Positions 1-6,131 of a stretch of DNA of 11,202 nucleotides are shown piece after piece. The stretch's first letter is position 1, and each line of letters starts with the position of its first letter. The notes beneath the pieces were generated by a model, which saw only the letters and a program-made list of their open reading frames with translations, made no database searches and was not told the origin of the DNA. Location of the stretch: NCBI GenBank assembly GCA_937875975.1, contig CALEEU010000265.1:1-11202 (forward strand). The letters run 5' to 3'. The DNA comes from an uncultured Opitutia bacterium (GTDB taxonomy: Bacteria > Verrucomicrobiota > Verrucomicrobiia > Opitutales > UBA953). The position numbers and the translations under genes are program-made.

Positions 1-20
1 GGTGGCGGGAGATGCATTTT

Positions 21-93
21 CAGGTCTCAGGTCTCGGCCATCGGGTATCAGGTTCGGGTGTTCGGGTTCGGGTGCAGGTCTCGGGTGCGAACT
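21..93. repeat. Low-complexity degenerate tandem repeats
   Basis: Short imperfect units recur: CAGGTCTC at 21-28 and 75-82 with a close variant at 29-35, and TTCGGGT at 53-59, 61-67 and 67-73. No reading frame here looks like a gene. The pattern resembles slippage-generated intergenic sequence, like other low-complexity tracts in this window. Positions 1-246 as a whole hold only such repeats and the leader of the dioxygenase gene. Confidence 0.7.
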
Positions 94-124
94 CGGAATT
101 CATCGACGATGAATCATTGAATCA

Positions 125-162
125 TCCGCCACCCGCCACCTGGGGCTGCCACCCGCCACCCG
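125..162. repeat. 38-bp direct repeat, copy 1 (GCCACC-rich)
   Basis: This 38-bp block, built from CCGCCACC-type units around a central TGGGGCTG, recurs in the same orientation at 1177-1214 with one C/T difference. The two copies bracket the dioxygenase gene and the first half of the following intergenic region. Related GGTGGCGGG and GGTGGCAGGTGGCGGG strings on the opposite strand occur at 1-9 and 1014-1030, so this is a dispersed low-complexity family. Confidence 0.8.
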
Positions 163-178
163 GGAATGGTTAGGGTCC

Positions 179-209
179 AGCCCTAGCCCAAGCCCTGGCC
201 CTAGCCCTT
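179..209. repeat. CCCTAG/CCCTGG hexamer-like tract
   Basis: A run of degenerate GCCCTA / GCCCTGG units lies just upstream of the dioxygenase gene. The 16-mer at 193-208 recurs exactly at 6236-6251, about 6 kb away in another intergenic region. It is non-coding by position and composition. Confidence 0.7.
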
Positions 210-234
210 CTTGCTCTCTGTTCTCTTTGGAGTT

Positions 235-239
235 AGGAA
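235..239 (+). promoter_or_regulatory. Shine-Dalgarno site deciding the dioxygenase start
   Basis: AGGAA sits 7 nt before the ATG at 247. It supports 247 over the in-frame TTG at 211, which lies within pyrimidine-rich repeat-like DNA and would put a poor N-terminal extension before the Tat signal. Confidence 0.65.
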
Positions 240-246
240 TCTGGCC

Positions 247-918
247 ATGGCCTTACCCCCTCTGCCTGAAAACCTCCGTGCCCGGCGTGATTTTCTCCGG
301 CAGGTGGCGCTGGGGGCGGCGATGTTCGCAGTGCCGGGCGCGTTCGCCGAGGCGCTGACCCGCACGCCGAAGCAGACCGAGGGACCGTTCTATCCCGACA
401 AGCTGCCGCTCGATACCGACAACGACCTGATCATCGTGAACAACGGCGTCACGCCGGCGGTCGGCGAGATCGCCTGGCTGTCGGGTCGCATCCTCGACGA
501 GCATGGCGATCCGGTGCGCAACGCGTTGGTCGAGATCTGGCAGGCTGATAACAACGGAGCCTATATCCATACCAAGACCGGCAACGCTGCGAAGCGGGAC
601 GGCAACTTCCAGGGCTTCGGTCGCTTCCTCACTGGCTCCAATGGCGAGTACGTCTTCCGTACCATCAAGCCCGTGCCCTACAACCCGCGCACCCCGCACA
701 TCCACCTCGCCGTCAGGATCAAGGGCAAGAAAGAGCTCATCACCCAATGCTACATCAAGGGCCACGAGATGAATGAGAAGGATGGGGTCTTCAAAGGCAT
801 CAAGGATGCCAAGCAGCGCGAGAGCGTCACGCTCGCCTTCGATCCGCTCAAGGGATCCAAGGCCGGCGAGCTTTCTGCGCGATGGGATGTGGTGTTAGGG
901 TTTACGCCGGAGGGGTGA
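247..918 (+). CDS. Tat-exported intradiol ring-cleavage dioxygenase (protocatechuate 3,4-dioxygenase-like)
   Basis: A 223-aa non-heme Fe(III) dioxygenase of the family that opens catechol-type rings between the two hydroxyls. A twin-arginine signal is visible at residues 11-17 (RARRDFL) followed by a hydrophobic Ala-rich stretch to about 36, so the protein is predicted to fold in the cytoplasm and be exported. The mature part opens with the family-typical EGPFYP (45-50). By alignment to the protocatechuate dioxygenase beta subunit from memory, all four iron ligands are present: Tyr106 (NGAY), Tyr145 (PVPY), His151 and His153 (PHIH). WQAD (98-101) and GRFLT (125-129) also match. No other aromatic-degradation gene is nearby, so the substrate is unknown; protocatechuate is not established. 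The gene stands alone between repeat-rich intergenic regions and converges with the following minus-strand gene. The family call is firm; the physiological role is not. Confidence 0.9.
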   Translation: MALPPLPENLRARRDFLRQVALGAAMFAVPGAFAEALTRTPKQTEGPFYPDKLPLDTDNDLIIVNNGVTPAVGEIAWLSGRILDEHGDPVRNALVEIWQADNNGAYIHTKTGNAAKRDGNFQGFGRFLTGSNGEYVFRTIKPVPYNPRTPHIHLAVRIKGKKELITQCYIKGHEMNEKDGVFKGIKDAKQRESVTLAFDPLKGSKAGELSARWDVVLGFTPEG

Positions 919-922
919 CGAG

Positions 923-947
923 GCAGGGACAGCACCACGTGCTGTCC
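923..947 (+). repeat. REP-like hairpin unit 1 (GCAG foot)
   Basis: A GCAG tetranucleotide (923-926) is followed by a perfect 9-bp stem with left arm GGACAGCAC (927-935), loop CAC, and right arm 939-947. It starts 5 nt after the dioxygenase stop and has no T-run, so it is a poor intrinsic terminator. The 30 bp at 919-948 match the reverse complement of 1271-1300 at 29 positions. The one difference turns the usual GTAG foot into GCAG. Confidence 0.75.
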
Positions 948-951
948 TAGG

Positions 952-998
952 TGCAAAAGTGCAAATCGGCCTGCGGCCTGTGCAAAGGTGCAAAAGTG
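952..998. repeat. TGCAAAAG direct repeats around a GGCCTGC core
   Basis: Units of TGCAAAAG / TGCAAAGG occur at 952-965 and again at 981-998, separated by CGGCCTGCGGCCTG. This is a simple intergenic repeat with no coding potential. The rest of the 919-1308 gap is filled by four REP-like hairpins, a 38-bp repeat and a terminator. Confidence 0.6.
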
Positions 999-1044
999 AG
1001 AAGCGGTCGTTTCTGGTGGCAGGTGGCGGGGAATATGCCTCGGG

Positions 1045-1168
1045 GTAGGGACGTGATGACATCACGTCCGTTCGAGGCGGAGAATTTGTGTGTCGAATGA
1101 GCTAGGCTAAGAACCGACGAATTCGCGTCTTCGGTTTCAAACGGATGCGATGGCAATCGCATCCCTAC
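1045..1168. repeat. Inverted pair of REP-like hairpins (units 2 and 3), REPIN-like
   Basis: Unit 2 on the plus strand has GTAG at 1045-1048, then a 21-nt palindrome (1049-1069) with left arm GGACGTGAT and loop GAC. Unit 3 on the minus strand has its GTAG at 1168-1165, then a 9-bp stem with arm GGATGCGAT and a 4-nt loop (1164-1143). The stems differ in sequence but share length, the initial GG and the GTAG foot. Inner flanks also resemble each other as an imperfect inverted repeat: GTTCGAGGCGGA at 1070-1081 against GTTTGAAACCGA read from the minus strand at 1142-1131, followed by GAATTYGT in both. Two REPs in inverted orientation is the definition of a REPIN. No gene is apparent between them. 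Confidence 0.7.
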
Positions 1169-1176
1169 CTAAAGAG

Positions 1177-1214
1177 TCCGCCACCCGCCACCTGGGGCTG
1201 CCACCTGCCACCCG
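1177..1214. repeat. 38-bp direct repeat, copy 2 (GCCACC-rich)
   Basis: Matches 125-162 at 37 of 38 positions in the same orientation. It lies between REP-like unit 3 and the terminator of the minus-strand gene. Confidence 0.8.
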
Positions 1215-1240
1215 AAAGTGACAGCATTTCACTCGCCCAC

Positions 1241-1267
1241 AAAAAAGCCCCCGAGGACGGGGGCTTT
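1241..1267 (-). terminator. Rho-independent terminator of the isomerase-like gene
   Basis: Read on the minus strand, a perfect 9-bp stem (arm AAAGCCCCC, 1267-1259 pairing with 1252-1244) with a 6-nt loop ends in six consecutive T residues (1246-1241). It lies about 40 nt beyond the stop of the minus-strand gene ending at 1309. The plus strand carries only three T after the stem, so the natural direction is minus. Confidence 0.9.
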
Positions 1268-1271
1268 GGGA

Positions 1272-1296
1272 GGACAGCACGTGGTGCTGTCCCTAC
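1272..1296 (-). repeat. REP-like hairpin unit 4 (GTAG foot)
   Basis: On the minus strand, GTAG (1296-1293) is followed by a perfect 9-bp stem (arm GGACAGCAC) with a 3-nt loop, ending at 1272. It is the inverted near-copy of unit 1 at 923-947. It lies between the stop of the isomerase-like gene and that gene's terminator, so it would be transcribed as a second hairpin in the 3' untranslated region. Confidence 0.75.
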
Positions 1297-1308
1297 CTCG
1301 AAGCAACC

Positions 1309-2160
1309 TTACTTCGCGCGGGCTTTGACGAAATCGATATTAGCCTTCACCTGGGGAACGCTGTCCTTCCAGTCGTTCTCGTGCTCGACGGAGATATGGC
1401 CGTCGAACTTCTGGCGGATGAGCTCCTTGAGGCAGCCGTCGATATCGCAGACGCCCTTGCCGGCGACGACGACCGAGGCCTTATGGCCGAACTCGGACTT
1501 GTCCTTGAGGTGTACGCTGACAACGCGTCCTTCGAGGACCTTGAGGGCCCAGACTGAGCTCAGATTCGACGTAGCCCAGTGACCGAGGTCGGCGCAGGCG
1601 CCGACGCGGGCGTCGCGGCTTTCGACGACGCCGAGGATGTAGAGAGGATCCCAGACCTTATACTTCGGGTCGATCGTGCCGTCCTTCGTGATGCGGGTGC
1701 CGTGCTCGTGGAAGGCGACCTTGATGTCGAACTCGATCGCGGCGGATTCCCAGTGGACGACCTGTTCGGTGGCTTCAGTGCAGACGGCGTAGAGCCCCAT
1801 CTTCTTGGCGAAGGCCATGATGGCGTAGACCTCTTCCTTGGTCTTGGCGCCGACGACACCATAGTTGACGGCGTGCACGCCCTGGCGGGCGAGCTCGGCT
1901 TTGATTTCAGCCATGGTCTCAGCGGACATCGAGTGGTGGGTCTTCTCCTTCGAACCTGGCTTCACGGACTGTCCGGGGAAGAGTTCGATGACGTTGCCGC
2001 CGGCTTCCTTGGTCTTGGCGATGGCTTCGAAGAAGGAGAACTCCTTGAAGGTGTAAGCCTGGGAGCCGACGAACCAACCGTTCTGGCGGAAGGACTCGGG
2101 AATCGGATCGGCGCTGACGCAGGCGGCAGCGGCGAGGGCGAGGAGGGTGAGGAAACGCAT
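1309..2160 (-). CDS. Secreted sugar phosphate isomerase/epimerase-like TIM-barrel protein
   Basis: A 283-aa member of the xylose isomerase-like TIM-barrel superfamily. The start at 2160 (ATG) opens directly into a signal peptide (MRFLTLLALAAAACVSA, cleavage likely after Ala17). A Cys at 14 makes a lipoprotein possible, but the lipobox is poor. An upstream in-frame TTG at 2196 would bury the signal, so it was not used. Family-typical metal/active-site patches appear in order: an ELF patch near residue 59, FHEHG at 150-154, DLGH at 191-194, HLKD at 217-220 and SVEHE at 257-261. These fit the Glu/Asp/His/Glu metal site of the family. Substrate and reaction cannot be read from sequence; some members are oxidoreductase-associated or non-catalytic. 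The protein probably acts in the periplasm. It is transcribed alone and ends in a strong terminator at 1241-1267. Confidence 0.82.
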   Translation of the reverse strand: MRFLTLLALAAAACVSADPIPESFRQNGWFVGSQAYTFKEFSFFEAIAKTKEAGGNVIELFPGQSVKPGSKEKTHHSMSAETMAEIKAELARQGVHAVNYGVVGAKTKEEVYAIMAFAKKMGLYAVCTEATEQVVHWESAAIEFDIKVAFHEHGTRITKDGTIDPKYKVWDPLYILGVVESRDARVGACADLGHWATSNLSSVWALKVLEGRVVSVHLKDKSEFGHKASVVVAGKGVCDIDGCLKELIRQKFDGHISVEHENDWKDSVPQVKANIDFVKARAK

Positions 2161-2264
2161 GGGTGTGGGGTGTAAGGACAGAGTAAAGCCCCCCAAGGTT
2201 CCCTAGGTCAAGAACCCCTCGTTCGCAGTGTGGCGGAAAAGCCCCCTTTTAGGTCCTATCGGAC

Positions 2265-2687
2265 ATGTTTTTCACCGAACTCTGGTCGGCGCTCCGTGAC
2301 TGGTGGCAAGGCCGGTCCGCGCCGACCGATCTTGGCGCCCGAGGCGAGCGTCTCGCCGAGGCGCACTATCTCCGGCAAGGCGGCCGATGCCTCGCGATGA
2401 ACTGGCGACACGGCCGCGATGAACTCGATCTCGTCGTTCTCGAAGGCGAGGTGCTCGTCTTCGTCGAGGTTAAGACACGGACGGCAGAATTCGGCGGGGA
2501 AGGGTATTGGGCCGTGAATCGGCGGAAAAAGCGGGCTTTGCGGCGGGCGGCGGCTGGTTGGATGCAACAAATCAGGGGTGCGTGTCATACGCGCTTCGAC
2601 GTCGTGGAAGTTCTGGTTTGCAAGAAAGGCACCGTCCGCCTCCTTCAACACCGTGGCGAAGTCCTCTTCGGACGTCGCCGCTTCTAG
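2265..2687 (+). CDS. yraN: YraN family (UPF0102) nuclease-fold protein
   Basis: A 140-aa protein of the YraN/UPF0102 family, which has a restriction-endonuclease-like fold; its biological role is poorly defined, with DNA processing or repair usually proposed. Conserved features are LGARGERLAEAHYL (23-36), the DELDLV strand (52-57, where the family usually has GEIDLI, so Gly is replaced by Asp52) and the hallmark FVEVKTR (66-72). Putative catalytic residues are Glu28, Asp55, Glu68 and Lys70. RFDVVEV (110-116) closes the core. The length is slightly above the usual ~120 aa because of a 20-residue Trp-rich N-terminal extension. An AGG 11 nt upstream is a weak ribosome site. Its stop lies 6 nt before zwf, suggesting co-transcription, and it is divergent from the isomerase-like gene with about 100 bp between. 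Confidence 0.88.
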   Translation: MFFTELWSALRDWWQGRSAPTDLGARGERLAEAHYLRQGGRCLAMNWRHGRDELDLVVLEGEVLVFVEVKTRTAEFGGEGYWAVNRRKKRALRRAAAGWMQQIRGACHTRFDVVEVLVCKKGTVRLLQHRGEVLFGRRRF

Positions 2688-2693
2688 ACTCCG

Positions 2694-4238
2694 ATGTCCG
2701 ACACCGACCGTCATCCGTTCCTCTCTGGCCTGAGCAAGCACCGCGGTGCCCAGCCCACCTGCGTGGTCATCTTCGGCGCCTCTGGCGACTTGGCTGCCCG
2801 CAAGCTCCTACCTGCCCTTTATAACCTGGCCGTCGACAGCCTGCTCCCGGCCGACTTCCACCTGATCGGCTTCGGCCGCAAGCCCATCCCGGACGCTGAG
2901 TTCCGTACCCAGGCCGCCGCCGACCTCAAGAAGTTCTCCCGCCGCGAGTTTCGCCCCGACATCTGGAAGCGCATCGAAGACAATACCACCTACCAAGCCG
3001 GCGGCTACGATGACCCGGCCGCCTTCGCCGCCCTGAAGGAACAGATCGCCGCCGCCGAGAAGCGCGCCGGTCGTCCCCTGCAACTCGTCTTCTACGTCTC
3101 GACTCCTCCCTCGGTCTTCGAGCCGATCCTGGAGAATCTCGGTCAGTCCGGCCTCGCCGCTCGTGGCGTCGGCACTGACCTCGAGAGCAAGGTCATCATC
3201 GAGAAGCCGTTCGGCAAGGACCTCGCTTCAGCGGTCCACCTCAATGCCGTCGCCGCCCGTAATTTCCGCGAGTCGCAGATTTTCCGCATCGACCACTACC
3301 TCGGTAAGGAGACCGTCCAGGATCTCCTCGTCCTGCGTTTCGCCAACCCGATCCTCGAGCCGCTCTGGAACCGTCGCCACGTCGACCACGTCCAGATCAC
3401 CGTCGCCGAAGAGCTCGGCGTCGGCACCCGCGGGGGTTATTACGACGGCAGTGGCGCCACGCGCGACATGCTGCAGAACCATACCATGCAGCTCCTCGCG
3501 CTCGTCGCGATGGAACAGCCCCGCTCGCTTTCCGCCGAGCATATCCGCGACGAGAAGGTCAAACTCCTCGAGTCCATCCAGCCGCTGCGCCTCGGCGACA
3601 ATGCGGACGCCGTCCGCGCCCAATACGCCGAAGGCCTCTCCGCCGGTGAGAAAGTCCCCGGCTACCTGACCGAGAAGGACATCCCGAAGGATTCTGCGAC
3701 CGAGACCTTCTGCGCGCTGCGCTTCTCGATTGAAAACAGCCGCTGGTCCGGCGTGCCGTTCTACATGCGCTCCGGCAAGCGCCTCGCCCGCCGCGTCTCC
3801 GAGATCGCCATCCAGTTCAAGCAGCCCGAGTCCGGCCTCTTCGCCGGCGACGCCCGCTACGACCTCGCTCCGAATCGACTCGTCATCCAAATCCAGCCCG
3901 ACGAAGGCACGACGCTCGTACTCAATTCCAAGGTGCCCGGCCTCGAGCCGCGCACGCAGCCGGTCCGCCTTAGCTTCCGCTACGCGACCACCTACGGTTC
4001 CAACACGCCCGAAGCGTATGAGCGCCTGATCCTCGACGGTATCGTCGGAGATCGCACGCTCTTCATCCGCGGCGACGAGACTGAAGCATCCTGGCGTCTG
4101 TTCACGCCGCTCCTCCAGAGCTGGCAGCAGCAGGGTCAAGAAGGCATGGAAACCTACGCCGCCGGCTCCTGGGGTCCCGCAGGCGGCGACGCCCTCTTGG
4201 CCGCCCACGGCCACGCCTGGCGCAACGCCGGCCGTTGA
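2694..4238 (+). CDS. zwf: Glucose-6-phosphate 1-dehydrogenase
   Basis: A 514-aa enzyme oxidising glucose 6-phosphate to 6-phosphogluconolactone with NADP+ (or NAD+), the entry step of the oxidative pentose phosphate and Entner-Doudoroff routes; cytosolic. The N-terminal Rossmann domain has FGASGDLAARKLLP (27-40). The substrate signature RIDHYLGKE is at 198-206 (Asp200, His201), preceded by IIEKPFGKDL (168-177). The likely catalytic base is His263 in QNHTMQLL. The C-terminal beta domain contains SNTPEAYERLILDGIVGD (436-453). The length is typical and no key residue is missing. No Shine-Dalgarno is visible before the ATG, so translation may depend on coupling to yraN 6 nt upstream. The opcA ATG follows 2 nt after its stop, tying the pair functionally. 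Confidence 0.97.
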   Translation: MSDTDRHPFLSGLSKHRGAQPTCVVIFGASGDLAARKLLPALYNLAVDSLLPADFHLIGFGRKPIPDAEFRTQAAADLKKFSRREFRPDIWKRIEDNTTYQAGGYDDPAAFAALKEQIAAAEKRAGRPLQLVFYVSTPPSVFEPILENLGQSGLAARGVGTDLESKVIIEKPFGKDLASAVHLNAVAARNFRESQIFRIDHYLGKETVQDLLVLRFANPILEPLWNRRHVDHVQITVAEELGVGTRGGYYDGSGATRDMLQNHTMQLLALVAMEQPRSLSAEHIRDEKVKLLESIQPLRLGDNADAVRAQYAEGLSAGEKVPGYLTEKDIPKDSATETFCALRFSIENSRWSGVPFYMRSGKRLARRVSEIAIQFKQPESGLFAGDARYDLAPNRLVIQIQPDEGTTLVLNSKVPGLEPRTQPVRLSFRYATTYGSNTPEAYERLILDGIVGDRTLFIRGDETEASWRLFTPLLQSWQQQGQEGMETYAAGSWGPAGGDALLAAHGHAWRNAGR

Positions 4239-4240
4239 TC

Positions 4241-5209
4241 ATGGCCCATCCGCTGATCGACGCGCTCCCGGGTTTCCCGGTCAAGATCTCCGCCGTTCTC
4301 CCGTCGCTCGACAAGGCATGGGCCGACGAGGGCGAGGAAGCCGCGCGCGCTTCGCAGATGAACCTCGTGCTGATGTTCGGCGCGGGCGTCTCGCCGGAAG
4401 ATGCGCAGGCCCGCTTCGACGAAGCGATTCGTTTTGCTCAGCGTTATCCGTGCCGCTTGGTCATCCTCGCCGCGCGACCCGCCGCCGAGGCCGCCGCCGC
4501 GCTCGAGGCCAAGGTCAACGTTCTCTGCTTCTTTGATCCGTCGCGCCGCGGTAAGCGTTGCTGCGAAGCGCTCATGCTCGCGCACGGCGCGCCGACCGCT
4601 GAACTTGAGTCACTCGTCTCGACTTGGCTCGAAGGCGACCTCCCGGTCAACGTCTGGGCCCACGGCGTGACCGTCGACGAATTCAAGCCTTGGCTCGCGT
4701 GGATTTCTCGTTGTCGTCGCGTCGTCGCCGATCGCTCTCTCGTGGGCGACGAATTCTTCAAACTCGCGTTCCCCAATCCGAAGTCCGTCCGCGACCTCGC
4801 CGTCGCGCGCTGCTTACCGGTACGTCAGGCACTCGGCCAGTATCTCGCCGCGCACGCCCCGGCCGAACTGGTCCGTGGCCTGCGTTCCGTCACGGTCAAC
4901 CACGGTACCGGTCTCCGCGGCGAGGCCGCTGGCGTGCTGGAATGGATGCGCGGCTGCCTGACGCATTGCGCCGGCCTCTCCCGCTCGCACCTTGCCGCCG
5001 AATTCGCGATCACCTCGCAGCCGCCGCTCGGTGACAACCTTGATGCCGAGTGGGTCTACGCCGATGGCGCCCGTTTCTCGTGGGAACATGCCGACAAGGG
5101 AACCCGCGCGATCATCACCTTCACGCGCAGCCGTCAGTCGGCGCCGGTCACCCAGCGCGTCGCGCTGATGGGAGCCCCCGAAGCCCTGTCCGAAGCGGTG
5201 TTCTTTTAA
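4241..5209 (+). CDS. opcA: Glucose-6-phosphate dehydrogenase assembly/activator protein OpcA
   Basis: A 322-aa OpcA-like protein, a partner that in cyanobacteria and actinobacteria promotes G6PDH oligomerisation and activity. Recognisable family features are NLVLMFG (41-47), a basic PCRLVILAARP strand (70-80), the DLPVNVWAHG motif (133-142) and RRVVADRSL (159-167). The C-terminal part forms an alternating beta pattern ending near residue 309. The ATG at 4241 was preferred over an in-frame TTG at 4235 that overlaps the zwf stop; the gap to zwf is 2 nt, strongly implying translational coupling. Eight cysteines are present (71, 96, 107, 108, 158, 191, 239, 243). Cyanobacterial OpcA is known to mediate thioredoxin control of G6PDH, but whether these cysteines act that way is unknown. 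The assignment rests on adjacency to zwf plus motif resemblance. Confidence 0.85.
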   Translation: MAHPLIDALPGFPVKISAVLPSLDKAWADEGEEAARASQMNLVLMFGAGVSPEDAQARFDEAIRFAQRYPCRLVILAARPAAEAAAALEAKVNVLCFFDPSRRGKRCCEALMLAHGAPTAELESLVSTWLEGDLPVNVWAHGVTVDEFKPWLAWISRCRRVVADRSLVGDEFFKLAFPNPKSVRDLAVARCLPVRQALGQYLAAHAPAELVRGLRSVTVNHGTGLRGEAAGVLEWMRGCLTHCAGLSRSHLAAEFAITSQPPLGDNLDAEWVYADGARFSWEHADKGTRAIITFTRSRQSAPVTQRVALMGAPEALSEAVFF

Positions 5210-5217
5210 GAGGTGGT

Positions 5218-5243
5218 AGCGGTTGGCGGTAAGCGGTTAGCGG
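5218..5243. repeat. GCGGTTAGCGGTTGGCGG-type repeat, copy 1
   Basis: Degenerate tandem GCGGTT / GGCGGT units lie just after the opcA stop. The same motif recurs at 6053-6080 and, inverted, at 6304-6340. All three are intergenic. Confidence 0.7.
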
Positions 5244-5278
5244 ATGGGAGATGCAAGGGAGACCAGAAGGTGTCTCTT

Positions 5279-5376
5279 CGTTCGCCGCATGGTGAACGCA
5301 GGGTAGGGGCGGGACTACGTCACGCCCGAAGGCACGGCGTAGCCTTGCCCCTACCTTCGGCCACCGTTCGGCGGCC
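5279..5376. repeat. REPIN-like element A (two inverted GTAG hairpins with flanking stems)
   Basis: The core is two 21-nt hairpins facing each other and separated by 2 nt. Unit 5 (+): GTAG at 5303-5306, hairpin 5307-5327 (outer arm GGGCG, inner GAC, loop TAC). Unit 6 (-): GTAG at 5354-5351, hairpin 5350-5330 (arm GGGCAAGGC, loop TAC). Each has a mismatch at stem pair 6. Smaller hairpins flank the core: CGTTCGCC at 5279-5286 pairs with GGTGAACG 5291-5298, and GGCCACC at 5360-5366 pairs imperfectly with 5370-5376. The whole ~98 bp recurs inverted at 6132-6230. It sits between the convergent ends of opcA and rdgB and could act as a bidirectional 3' end structure, although it lacks a T-run. Confidence 0.85.
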
Positions 5377-5383
5377 GTCACCC

Positions 5384-5992
5384 TTACGCTACTCCATTCT
5401 CTCGCATCCAGGCGGCCATCAGCTGGAAAGCCTTGGCGCGGTGGCTGATGGAATCTTTCTTGGCGGCGCTGAGCTCACCGAAGGTGCGATCCTCGTTGGC
5501 AGGTACGAAGAGGGAATCGTAGCCGAAGCCTTCCGTGCCGACCTCGGCTTCGAGAATCTTGCCCCAGCACTGGCCGACGAACTTGCCCACTTCCTGATTA
5601 GGCCCGAGGAGTGCGAGGTGACATTCGAAACGTGCGCCACGCTTATGGAGAGGAGCTTTCTTCATGGCTTCGAGGAGCTTCGCGCGGTTCTGCGCATCGG
5701 TCGCACCGACGCCGGCATAGATCGCGGAGTCGACGCCGGGACCGCCTTGCAGCGCGTCGCAGCACAGGCCGCTGTCATCGGCAAGCACCCAGGCCTTGCG
5801 GGGCGCGATCGCCCGCAGGGCTTCGCCCTTCAGGCGGCAGTTGCCGTTGAAGGTACCGGTGATCTCTTCCACGTAGGGCATGCCGCCGAGTTCCTTCGCG
5901 GAGCGCACGCGGACGTCGAGGCGCGCCTTGGCGAACATCCGGCCGAATTCCTCGGCCTTGTGCGCATTGCCCGTCGCCAGAAAGATATCCAT
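5384..5992 (-). CDS. rdgB: Non-canonical purine NTP pyrophosphatase, RdgB/HAM1 family (dITP/XTP pyrophosphatase)
   Basis: A 202-aa cytosolic Ham1-fold enzyme that hydrolyses dITP, ITP and XTP to monophosphates and pyrophosphate, keeping deaminated purines out of DNA and RNA. All family motifs are present: ATGNAHKAEE (6-15, nucleotide/phosphate binding), ADDSGL (71-76, with Asp73 matching the E. coli RdgB catalytic Asp69), GGPGVDSAIYAG (83-94), GTEGFGYDSLF (152-162, base recognition), TFGELS (170-175) and ISHRAKA (182-188). The length is normal. The ATG at 5992 has no Shine-Dalgarno. The gene is alone on its strand here, convergent with opcA and divergent from coaB. It is bracketed on both sides by inverted copies of the REPIN-like element, which could allow inversion of the whole gene. 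Confidence 0.96.
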   Translation of the reverse strand: MDIFLATGNAHKAEEFGRMFAKARLDVRVRSAKELGGMPYVEEITGTFNGNCRLKGEALRAIAPRKAWVLADDSGLCCDALQGGPGVDSAIYAGVGATDAQNRAKLLEAMKKAPLHKRGARFECHLALLGPNQEVGKFVGQCWGKILEAEVGTEGFGYDSLFVPANEDRTFGELSAAKKDSISHRAKAFQLMAAWMRENGVA

Positions 5993-6052
5993 GGCGGGAA
6001 TGTGAGCACGTGGGAATGGGAAGGCAAGGGATAGGGGTGGAGGAAAGGTCTT

Positions 6053-6080
6053 GGCGGCTGGCGGTTAGCGGTTGGCGGTT
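6053..6080. repeat. GCGGTTAGCGGTTGGCGG-type repeat, copy 2
   Basis: The same degenerate GGCGGTTAGCGGTT units as at 5218-5243, in the same orientation. It lies in the 356-bp divergent gap between rdgB and coaB. That gap (5993-6348) otherwise holds REPIN-like element B, a CCCTGG tract and an inverted copy of this repeat; I see no convincing promoter or small gene. Confidence 0.7.
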
Positions 6081-6131
6081 TGGATAATGAAAGAGGCTGG
6101 GATTCAGCTGGCAGGGGGCGGGTGGACATCA

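Noticed and set aside
927..947. Hairpin after the dioxygenase as an intrinsic terminator
   Set aside because: No T-run follows on either strand, and the near-identical inverted copy at 1271-1300 shows it is a repeat unit.
919..1300. CRISPR-like array from regularly spaced palindromes
   Set aside because: The hairpins differ in sequence and orientation and have irregular spacing; there are no conserved direct repeats with unique spacers and no cas genes.
1579..2175. Plus-strand open frame opposite the isomerase-like gene
   Set aside because: The minus strand carries a signal peptide, conserved barrel motifs and a proper terminator. The plus frame is Gly/Asp/Val-rich without a recognisable domain.
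2161..2196. TTG start at 2196 for the isomerase-like gene
   Set aside because: It would put 12 residues ahead of an otherwise perfect signal peptide starting at ATG 2160.
3228..4214. Long minus-strand open frame opposite zwf
   Set aside because: zwf is unambiguous on the plus strand; the complement shows only biased composition.
5213..6034. Long plus-strand open frame opposite rdgB (273 codons)
   Set aside because: It covers the complement of a gene with every RdgB motif. Its translation is low-similarity, Gly/Ala/Arg-rich, and runs through REPIN-like DNA; it is a GC-driven antisense artefact.
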